Source: BP-191 sp035940575 (GTDB taxonomy: Bacteria > Actinomycetota > Actinomycetes > BP-191). From it: a DNA stretch of 64,000 bases. The stretch is from positions 1 to 64,000 of the forward strand of contig DASZER010000043.1 in assembly GCA_035940575.1 (NCBI GenBank), read 5' to 3'. Position 1 is the first letter of the stretch; every line of letters begins with the position of its first letter. This document shows, piece after piece, positions 57,880-64,000 of this stretch. Below the pieces are notes generated by a model that saw nothing but the letters and a program-made list of their open reading frames with translations, did no database searches and had not been told where the DNA came from. The translations under genes were made by a program, and so were the position numbers.

Positions 57880-59175
57880 TCAGTCGCCTGTCGGGAGCAC
57901 GAACCAGGTGACGGCCGGGGCCTTCTCGGTGACCCCGGAACGCAGCCCCGGGTCCTGGGTCGTGGAACCCATCGCGACCAGCGCGTCGTCGGCGAGCGGG
58001 CGGCGGACAGCGAAACCCAGCGTCGGTCCGGCCAACCCGTCCGCAGGGCCGAGCGTCAACGACCCCAGCGCCTCCGCGACCGCGGCGGCGTCGGTGCTGT
58101 CCGCGCGCTCGGCGGCGCGGACCAGCGCGACGACGGCGTCGTGCGCCGCGGCGTCGGCGGTCGCCGCGCCCTCCTGCCGGAACGGCACCGCGTGCGTCAG
58201 CGCCTCGACGGAGTCGACCTGCGCGGCCAGCCGGGTGGCGGCGAGGAACGCCGACATCGCGTCGGCCAGCGGCCCCTGGCCGTGTGCCGACGCGTCCACG
58301 CTCGGCCGCCCCACGGTGAGGAACCGCCCGTGCGGGGTCGCACTGCCGTCGGCGTCGAGCCGCGCCGCGAGGGCGTTGCCGAACGCCGGCGTAAGCGCCT
58401 GTGGCGACAGCACGACCGGCAGCCGGCCGGCCCGCCCCTGGAGCTCCGCGACGAGCGCGGCCTGCGTCGCGGCCGAGCCGGCCACGACCACGCTGTCGAT
58501 GCGCTTCGTCGCGGCGGCGGCCACTACCGGCGCGATCGCGTCGGCGGCCCGCTGCCGGGGGCGCACCGCCGTGGTGTGGTCGGCGGAGGTTAGACCGGTC
58601 ACCGCGGCGGCGGCACCATCGGCGTGGAGGACGTAGGGCCGCTGGAGCCCCTGCGCCGCCAGCAGGGTGCGGAGCCGGGCGCGGATCTGCGGCGCGCTGG
58701 GCGCGGTGTACCAGGCGGTGGTCGCGCCGGGCACGTCCCGGTGCTCGTACGGCAGCAGCACCGGCACGCCCGCCCCTGCGGCCAGGCGGAGCGCGTCGTC
58801 GAGGTGGCGGCCGGAAGTCGCCGCGACGATGCCCACGACGCCCTCGCCGAGCAGCGCGTGGACGCCTGCGGTCGCGGCCGCCGCGGTGCCCTTGTCGTCG
58901 CGTACCGCGAGCGTCACTTCGGCGCCGCCCTGGGTGAAGCGGTACTGCGCGACCCGCGCACCCGCAGCCGGGCCGAGGTAGTCGGCGCCCTCGCCTGCGG
59001 GCGAGGTGGCGCTGACAAGCAGGCCGATGCGAACCGCCGTCTTTAGCCCGGCCGCGCGCAGCGACACCTGTGGCGCCGCGACCGACGTGAACTTGGGGTC
59101 GTCGTCGCCGAACAGCGAGCAGCCGCTCGTGACGAGGGTGAGGGCGGCCGCCGCAGCGGCCAGGGCCTTACGCAT
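57880..59175 (-). CDS. PBP1-like solute-binding lipoprotein in the secretion operon
   Basis: A 431-residue lipoprotein (lipobox TSGC) with a type-I periplasmic-binding fold: KTAVRIGLLVSATSPAGEGA, then GVVGIVAATSGRHLDDALRL and GVPVLLPYEHRDVP. No ABC permease is encoded near it, so it is more likely a sensor domain, perhaps for the membrane kinase encoded seven bases downstream. Ligand unknown. Confidence 0.78.
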   Translation of the reverse strand: MRKALAAAAAALTLVTSGCSLFGDDDPKFTSVAAPQVSLRAAGLKTAVRIGLLVSATSPAGEGADYLGPAAGARVAQYRFTQGGAEVTLAVRDDKGTAAAATAGVHALLGEGVVGIVAATSGRHLDDALRLAAGAGVPVLLPYEHRDVPGATTAWYTAPSAPQIRARLRTLLAAQGLQRPYVLHADGAAAAVTGLTSADHTTAVRPRQRAADAIAPVVAAAATKRIDSVVVAGSAATQAALVAELQGRAGRLPVVLSPQALTPAFGNALAARLDADGSATPHGRFLTVGRPSVDASAHGQGPLADAMSAFLAATRLAAQVDSVEALTHAVPFRQEGAATADAAAHDAVVALVRAAERADSTDAAAVAEALGSLTLGPADGLAGPTLGFAVRRPLADDALVAMGSTTQDPGLRSGVTEKAPAVTWFVLPTGD

Positions 59176-59178
59176 CCG

Positions 59179-62100
59179 TCACACGCCTTCGAGATGGAAG
59201 CTGAACACGACACTGCTGGTGGAGCCGGCCGGGAGGTCGAGCGCGAACGCCGAGAAGACCGCCTGCAGCTCGAACGCCCGCGTCAGCTGCGCCTGCTGGA
59301 GCAGCACCTCCTCGACCTCGGTGCCGCGGACCCGGCCGAACGCGCCCGCCTGCCCGCTGGCGTCGCCGACGCGCTCGGCCGCAGCGCCCGTACGGCGCCC
59401 GCTCGAGCTGACCACGCCGAGCAGGCCGTGCGGCGTCGCGCCGCCCTCGCCAAGGTCCAACTGCAGGCTCTCCAGGCCCTTCTTGAGCAGGTCCGTCGAG
59501 GTCGTGAGCAGCCGGTTGGACTGGCTGATGCTCGTTCCGATGTCGCCGAGCGCCGCCCGCGTCGCCGCGTCGAGCTTCGCGACGAACGCCTCCTCTTGGT
59601 CGGCGAGCGTCGCCTGCTGCGCCCGGATCACGGTGCCGCCCTCGCCCACCGACCGTGCGGCGGTATCGGACAACGAAGTGTTCAGCGTACCGAGCAGGTC
59701 ATCCAGCGCGGCCGCCGCGCCGAGGCGAGCGGAGTTGGTGGTCGTCGCCGCGGACCCGACGTCGGCCGCCGCCTTGTCGTACGTCGGCGTCGCCGACGCC
59801 AGTAGCGCGCTGAGGTTGTCGCTCAGGCCCTCCTGGTTGCACTCCAGCTTCGTGAAGGCCAGCTCCAGCGCGTTCAGCGGAGGCACGGACGTCGCGTCGG
59901 CGGGCAGGCAGCCGCTGTCGGCGACCGGCGTGTACAGCGCCGCGATCTTCGCCTGCAGCGTCTCGATCTTCTTGCCGAGGCCGTCGCCCGTGTCACCCAG
60001 AGCGGCGACCACGGCGTCGATGTCGTCCCGCAAGTCGCGCAGCCCGTCCGCGAGGTCATGCGCCTCGCGCGCCGGGCCGGTCGCCGCGGGCGACTCGACG
60101 TCAGTCAGCGCGGCGACCGTCGTCCAGGCCTGGTACTCCAGCGCGAGCCGGTCGGCCAGCGGCGTCGGGTATGCCGCCGGCAGCGGCAGCTCGGCCGCGG
60201 GGCCGCCCTTCGCGCAGCTGGTGCCGACGAGGATCGCGCGCAGGGTGTCGAGGTACGCGGTCGTCTCGGCGTCGCCGCTGGACAGCGCGGCCGGCGTGTC
60301 GCAGACCGCCGCGGCGGCCGCGGCCAGCTGCGCCGACATCGAGCCCGCCGCAGCGTCACCGCCGATGGCCTGCCGGTGGTCGTCCGCGAGGTCGTTCAGC
60401 GTACCCAGAGACGCCGCGAGCCCTGTACCGCCTGAGTCCACGCCTGCGATGACCGTGCCGAGCGCCGCCGAGATGGCCTCCAGCTGCGTCTTTAGCGACG
60501 CCGCCTGAGTGCCGCCCTGCGGGGCGTTCAGCTTGGCCGATGCCTTCTGCACGTCCACGACCTTGCCCGTCACGTCCTCGAGCGCGGCGCGGACGCCGTC
60601 GACCGCAGTCGGGTCGAACTGCACCAGCAGCGCGCCGCCGGCCGTGGCGACGTAGCTCGCGACGTCCTGCAGTTGAGCCTTCGTCGTGACGAGCGTGCAC
60701 GCGGCCGACGTCCAGCCGGCCGCGCACTGCGCCGGGTCGCCGAGGCTCTCGTCGAGCGCCGCCTTGATCGTGTCGGTGCAGGCCTTCGTTGCCGACTGCA
60801 GCGTAAGCAGCTGCTGGCTGACGTTCTTGAGCTGGCCGTAGAGCGTCGTCGCCTTCTTGGCGCCCTTCGTGGAGATCGCGCAGCCTGGCGTCACCGGCAG
60901 TGGCTTGATCGGCTCGTCGTCGGGGTGACCGATGTAGTCGCTCAACGTCGCGACCGTTTTTTGCAGCGCAGTGACGTTCTCGTCGCGCGTCTGCGCCACC
61001 GAGGCGCGGAGGCTGGCGTCGAGCTGTTCCAGGCTCAACGACAGGTCGCCCGCCGCGCCGGTGAGCTGCGTCGAGCTGGCGGCGAGCTGGTGGATCAGCC
61101 GGCTGCCGAGCGTGTCGGCGTCGTGGGACAGCGCGCGTTCGATCTCGGACAGGGTCTGCGTCGCGTCGCCGAGGACGCGGTTGACCGTGCTGATGAGCAC
61201 GATCGTCTTGTTCTCCAGGCTGAGCTGGCTGGTGCCGTCCTTTCGGAACGCCTCGCGGATCAAGCGGTCCAACGACAGATCGGTGACGAGGCCCGGCTGC
61301 ACCGTCAGGTCGAGCTCCGGCAGCGCGAAATCCGTCGCGTCCTGCACCAGCGTGAAGCTCGCACTCGACGCCAGCCGCGGCGGCGCGAGCAGCGCCACCC
61401 ACTGGACTGTCGGCTCGCCGTCCTCGGTACGGCCGACGACGCCGTTCGTCGCCGACCCGCCCGCGCGCGACGGCATTACCAGCTCCCCGCCACTCTTCGG
61501 CAGCACCGCAGACGCGGTCACCGTGAGCGGCGTGCCGATCAGCGCGTACTGATCGCGTCGTTCGCCGGCGACGTCGTACGTCAGCTTCTCCGCGTGCACG
61601 GTTGCGTTCTGGACCGTAACCGTGACCTGGACGCGGCCGCGTACGCCCTTCAAGTCCTTGAGGTCGGTTCCCGTCTTGCCGTCGTGGACGTACGACGTAA
61701 GCACCCGGACCGGCAGGCCGGACGCGACCTTTGCCGGGTCGAGCTGGATCCGCTTCGACGACGGCTCGCCATCGGTGTTGCGGACGTCGTTGCTCGTGAC
61801 CGCCGTCAGCGTCCCGTCCGCGCCGAGCTCGATGTCGACCGCTTGGAGCACCTTCGCGGCCTTCTCCTGCGCCGTCGCGGTCGAACCGAGCCCCGGCGCG
61901 ATGACGAAGCCGACCGTCGATGCCGCCGCCGCAACCGCACCCACGATGGCGTGCCGTCGGCGGCGGCGCGCGTCCCGGCGGGCCAAGCCCCGGCGCGCGC
62001 GGACCTCGGGTCGCGTCTCGACGACCGCCTCGCGCAGCTCCGCCGCCTCCCGGCCGGCATCGACGACGTGCACCCCGCCGTCGCGCGCGGCATAGAGAAC

Positions 62101-62205
62101 GTAGGGCAGGCACTGGTCGTTGAAGAGCAGCGCGCCGCGCGCGTCCTCGAAATAGAGGACGTACGGCTGCTGGTCCTGCTCGTCGACCTCGCCGTCGTCG
62201 CTCAT
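59179..62205 (-). CDS. Large membrane-anchored extracellular helical protein (EsaA-like position)
   Basis: A 1,008-residue protein. Residues 1-50 hold an internal repeat (QPYVLYFEDARGALLFNDQ and LPYVLYAARDGGVHVVDAG), 70-84 are Arg-rich, and one membrane helix spans 85-104. Outside the cell lie beta-rich parts (about 110-310) and long coiled coils (about 310-960) with scattered Cys. It is the first gene of the operon, with GGGGGAGG before the ATG. Location and layout recall EsaA/YueB, the arrow-shaped T7SSb receptor, but the second, C-terminal membrane cluster is absent. Assignment is by analogy. Confidence 0.65.
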   Translation of the reverse strand: MSDDGEVDEQDQQPYVLYFEDARGALLFNDQCLPYVLYAARDGGVHVVDAGREAAELREAVVETRPEVRARRGLARRDARRRRRHAIVGAVAAAASTVGFVIAPGLGSTATAQEKAAKVLQAVDIELGADGTLTAVTSNDVRNTDGEPSSKRIQLDPAKVASGLPVRVLTSYVHDGKTGTDLKDLKGVRGRVQVTVTVQNATVHAEKLTYDVAGERRDQYALIGTPLTVTASAVLPKSGGELVMPSRAGGSATNGVVGRTEDGEPTVQWVALLAPPRLASSASFTLVQDATDFALPELDLTVQPGLVTDLSLDRLIREAFRKDGTSQLSLENKTIVLISTVNRVLGDATQTLSEIERALSHDADTLGSRLIHQLAASSTQLTGAAGDLSLSLEQLDASLRASVAQTRDENVTALQKTVATLSDYIGHPDDEPIKPLPVTPGCAISTKGAKKATTLYGQLKNVSQQLLTLQSATKACTDTIKAALDESLGDPAQCAAGWTSAACTLVTTKAQLQDVASYVATAGGALLVQFDPTAVDGVRAALEDVTGKVVDVQKASAKLNAPQGGTQAASLKTQLEAISAALGTVIAGVDSGGTGLAASLGTLNDLADDHRQAIGGDAAAGSMSAQLAAAAAAVCDTPAALSSGDAETTAYLDTLRAILVGTSCAKGGPAAELPLPAAYPTPLADRLALEYQAWTTVAALTDVESPAATGPAREAHDLADGLRDLRDDIDAVVAALGDTGDGLGKKIETLQAKIAALYTPVADSGCLPADATSVPPLNALELAFTKLECNQEGLSDNLSALLASATPTYDKAAADVGSAATTTNSARLGAAAALDDLLGTLNTSLSDTAARSVGEGGTVIRAQQATLADQEEAFVAKLDAATRAALGDIGTSISQSNRLLTTSTDLLKKGLESLQLDLGEGGATPHGLLGVVSSSGRRTGAAAERVGDASGQAGAFGRVRGTEVEEVLLQQAQLTRAFELQAVFSAFALDLPAGSTSSVVFSFHLEGV

Positions 62206-62835
62206 GGCGACACCTCCCCCGGCGCCTGCACGGCGATCGGCCAGTGTGCGCAGCGGCTGCTGTGCGCTCGGGTCAGGCCGCTGTACGTGATAGCGCTACC
62301 TGAAATGACGGCACGGGGCGCCTGGGGACGCCTCATAAAAGTACCCCCGTTGTTGTGCGGAAAGGCCTCGACGGTACGGAGCGGCTCAGAGAGGGTCAAG
62401 GGTAGGATGGCGGCATACGACCCTTGCCGTACGGTTGTTGCTCCGGTCGGCCCAATCCGCCTTTGAACGGCCCCGGTAACCGGTCTGACCGCAGTGAACG
62501 AACGGGCACGTTGGAACATGCGGCCTCCCCCGGCGCTGCTGCCCTCCTGGACGTCCGGAACGCTACGCGCGGCGCCTGGGTTCCCGCAGAGGAACTGCAA
62601 AAATCGCTCGCGATGGTTGTGAGTCACCCCACGTCGGAAGGGATCTTGCGACGGACGTGGTACGCGCGAGTGGTTCCTACGCACCACTCTGTGAGTAACC
62701 CGCGGACAGCACCCGCGTGTCCGGTCAGCCTTCAGGCACTGAGTTGCGCTCGCTGCGCCGGACCCCAGTGCCCTCCGGTTCCCTGTCCACATCCACTAGG
62801 AGACGCTGTCAACGCTGGCAGATTGCTGGCAAACT
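62206..62835. other. Leader region of the secretion operon, no gene seen
   Basis: About 630 bases between the first secretion gene (minus strand) and the element-end repeat. Open frames here are not protein-like. It should contain the operon's promoter; I could not place -35 and -10 boxes with confidence. A GCTGGCAGATTGCTGGCAAAC sequence at 62,814-62,834 also occurs near both att sites. Confidence 0.5.
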
Positions 62836-62953
62836 AGCCGTGACAGAGCACTACGCGACGGCACGACGGTGCGGACAACATCGCACCTGACCAGGCAAAA
62901 CGCGATTTGACAGGACCAGACAACATGCCGCGGCGGCCACTCTTAATCCGCGG
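62836..62953 (+). repeat. Right-end element sequence, copy 2 of the 118-bp repeat
   Basis: About 85% identical to 38,786-38,903. Its last 15 bases enter the tRNA-Lys-derived attachment repeat, so this is the genuine right end of the element next to attR. Confidence 0.88.
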
Positions 62954-63002
62954 GTTCGGGGTTCAAGTCCCTGGCGGCGCACCCGTCTGACCTGCGGTTT
63001 CG
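62939..63002 (+). repeat. Right attachment repeat (attR), tRNA-Lys 3' fragment
   Basis: Perfect copy of 26,929-26,992. It is not a functional tRNA because the 5' half (acceptor and D arms) is missing and replaced by element sequence. Confidence 0.92.
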
Positions 63003-63085
63003 CTCCTCGGAGCGGGCCGTTCACGATCGCGTTGCGACCGGGTGCTGGCAGATTGCTGGCAAACCGGTCGGAACCTGCGGCAGGG

Positions 63086-63166
63086 TGCCAGTCATCCGCA
63101 GGACAGGACGACACGCTCCTGCGGCCACTCTCATCCTGGTTCGGGACTCGAGTCCGTGGCGGCGCG
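63086..63166 (+). repeat. Third, decayed element-end plus att-like site
   Basis: GGACAGGACGACACGCTCC, then GCGGCCACTCTCATCC and GGTTCGGGACTCGAGTCC-x-TGGCGGCGC, resemble the right-end sequence followed by a mutated tRNA-Lys 3' end. The stretch just before it (63,003-63,085) resembles the left-end sequence at 26,993-27,080. Together they look like the scar of a third, deleted element. Confidence 0.65.
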
Positions 63167-63186
63167 ATTGTTGCGGCGATCCCGAT

Positions 63187-63570
63187 TCACCCTGGCGCGG
63201 GGCCCTCGACGTTCACGGTCGGGGGGCCGCTGCCGGCGCGGACGACGACGAGCTCGTTGCCGACGCCCGCCGGGTTGATCTCGCGGTGGATCGTGCCGGG
63301 CGGGACGCGGACGAAGTCACCCGGGCCGCCCTCGACGACGTGGGCGCCGCCCGGGCCGCACTCGATGCGCAACGTTCCGGAGACTACGTAGATCGCGGTC
63401 TCGTGCTCGCCGTGGTGGTGCCACCCCGACGTGACGTGCGGCTCGGTCGACGCGTAACCGGCCCACATGACGTCGCTCGCGAACGCACGCTCGCGGGTCA
63501 ACCCCGGCGTCGGGTCGACGGCTTCCCGTTCGTGAGGCGCTACGCGCGTCGCGAGGTCGTCGACCGCCAT
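63187..63570 (-). CDS. Small cupin protein
   Basis: A 127-residue single cupin_2 barrel: GWHHHGEHETAIYVVSGTLR is the first metal motif (His, His, Glu) and GDFVRVPPGTIHREINP the second (His). It has GGAAGGGCGG upstream of the ATG. Such small cupins bind a metal and act as dioxygenases, isomerases or ligand sensors; the substrate is unknown. It is the first chromosomal gene right of the integration site. Confidence 0.85.
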   Translation of the reverse strand: MAVDDLATRVAPHEREAVDPTPGLTRERAFASDVMWAGYASTEPHVTSGWHHHGEHETAIYVVSGTLRIECGPGGAHVVEGGPGDFVRVPPGTIHREINPAGVGNELVVVRAGSGPPTVNVEGPAPG

Positions 63571-63595
63571 CGGTCCCCGCCCTTCCGTCTCGTCG

Positions 63596-63802
63596 CTACC
63601 GGCTCTCGGCCTGGATGTACTCGCAGGTGACGAGCTTGCGGTACGTGTCGACCCAGCACTGGGGCACGCGTTCCGGCACCCGCGAGCAGACCGCTTGAGG
63701 AACGACGCCACCCGAGGAGCAGTAGGCCGTCGCGTTGCCGGCGGTCGCGAGGGCGCCGGCGGCGAGGGCGAGCGCGACGAGCGGGCGCGCGCGGCGGCTC
63801 AT
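63596..63802 (-). CDS. Small exported Cys-containing protein following a RiPP-like precursor
   Basis: A 68-residue protein with a signal peptide (1-25, cut after ATA) and four cysteines in the mature part (YCSSGG, AVCSR, QCWVD, TCEYI). Its ATG overlaps the stop of the upstream leader-peptide gene as ATGA, so the two are made together. Unknown function; possibly a second secreted peptide of the same system. Confidence 0.68.
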   Translation of the reverse strand: MSRRARPLVALALAAGALATAGNATAYCSSGGVVPQAVCSRVPERVPQCWVDTYRKLVTCEYIQAESR

Positions 63803-64000
63803 GCGCACAACGTGCGGTAGGTGAGGCAGGGATCGACGAGCTGGCTGACGCCGACGCAGCCGAAGACCGACACGCAGTGGTCGGTGGGGACGCGGCAGTC
63901 GTCGAACGTCGGGCACGCGGGGGTGATCGCCCCGCCGGCCACGCTGCCGAGCTCCCGCGGCGTGAGCTCGGTCAGCGTCTCCTTGTTGAGGCTGAGAGTG
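63799..64000 (-). CDS. Double-glycine leader peptide, probable RiPP precursor (5' end outside window)
   Basis: Only the last 66 codons are visible. They read LSLNKETLTELTPRELGSV then AGG, the typical KETLxxLxxxELxxVxGG leader of class I lanthipeptide-like precursors. A 43-residue core follows with seven cysteines plus several Thr and Ser (ITPACPTFDDCRVPTDHC, then VSVFGCVG and CLTYRTLCA). Maturation would need a cyclase or dehydratase and a C39-type exporter encoded beyond the window. A non-modified Cys-rich bacteriocin is the alternative. Confidence 0.7.
   Translation of the reverse strand, partial: TLSLNKETLTELTPRELGSVAGGAITPACPTFDDCRVPTDHCVSVFGCVGVSQLVDPCLTYRTLCA

Larger units (their letters stand above)
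26929..63002. mobile_element. Composite integrative element in tRNA-Lys, about 36 kb
   Basis: The element is bounded by a 64-bp perfect direct repeat that starts in the anticodon stem of tRNA-Lys and runs 21 bases past its 3' end. It encodes a tyrosine integrase at the left end, an excisionase-like protein, replication-relaxation and conjugation remnants, defence-type genes and a type VII secretion-like locus. Codon GC is lower than in the flanks. An internal copy of the right-end sequence (38,786-38,903) and decayed duplicate HTH/excisionase genes show that it is built from at least two related elements. No relaxase or intact conjugation ATPase is seen, so mobility would need helpers. Confidence 0.88.

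Noticed and set aside
57880..59175. Second branched-chain amino-acid importer
   Set aside because: Only the binding protein is present; no permease or ATPase of that family lies in the surrounding 20 kb.
62202..62792. 196-codon minus-strand frame upstream of the secretion operon
   Set aside because: Irregular composition, no family and no ribosome site; it overlaps the operon's probable promoter region.
62939..63011. Second tRNA-Lys gene at the right end
   Set aside because: Only the 3' part from the anticodon stem is present; the acceptor 5' strand and D arm are missing.

Overview
The window comes from a very GC-rich actinobacterium (Actinomycetota). The evidence is GC-loaded third codon positions, many GTG starts, and WhiB, EspG, WXG100 and CsoR family members. 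The genus cannot be told from this stretch alone.

Left part (1 to about 26,900), chromosomal. A coiled-coil M23 peptidase is followed by a copper module: a CsoR operator, csoR, a CopZ-like chaperone and a CopA-type ATPase. On the minus strand lies a six-gene coupled operon (13,344 to 4,239) for a branched-chain amino-acid-type ABC importer. Its two permeases and first ATPase are fused in one 998-residue protein, and it also encodes an 883-residue exported protein and small membrane-associated proteins. Next is a secretome block: a GAF histidine kinase and NarL-type regulator, a sigma factor with a membrane tail, three paralogous exported proteins (160, 152 and 147 aa), an exported Ig-like protein, an exported LVIVD propeller and three Cys-rich mini-proteins. 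Three intergenic regions in this block share the same GGCCACCTGGCC-type repeats, probably one regulon. A sarcosine-oxidase-like enzyme, a degenerate EAL protein, a STAS protein and an exported TIM-barrel-like protein follow.

Integrative element (26,929 to about 63,000). A tRNA-Lys(CTT) gene forms the left edge. Its 3' half plus flank (64 bp) is repeated perfectly at 62,939, and a tyrosine integrase lies just inside. The region looks like an accretion of related elements: a 118-bp end sequence occurs at 38,786 and 62,836, and a third decayed att-like site lies at about 63,086-63,166. The first segment carries the integrase, an IrrE/PIN pair, a WhiB protein, remnants of conjugation and replication genes, HTH and excisionase genes, a Toprim protein and a DUF4365-like protein. 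The second carries TIR and SIR2 proteins, decayed copies of the HTH/excisionase pair, and a type VII secretion-like locus.

The type VII-like locus (43,517-62,205) is the most unusual system here. A minus-strand operon encodes a large membrane-anchored helical protein, a PBP1-like lipoprotein, a receptor Ser/Thr kinase, an FHA-FtsK ATPase, a WXG protein, an EspG-like chaperone, an alpha/beta-hydrolase and a lipoprotein. A plus-strand group encodes two small WXG-type proteins, a 613-residue putative effector and a lipoprotein. No EccB, EccD, EccE or mycosin is present in the window.

Right flank (63,187-64,000): a cupin, a small Cys-containing exported protein and, cut by the window edge, a peptide with a double-glycine RiPP-type leader.
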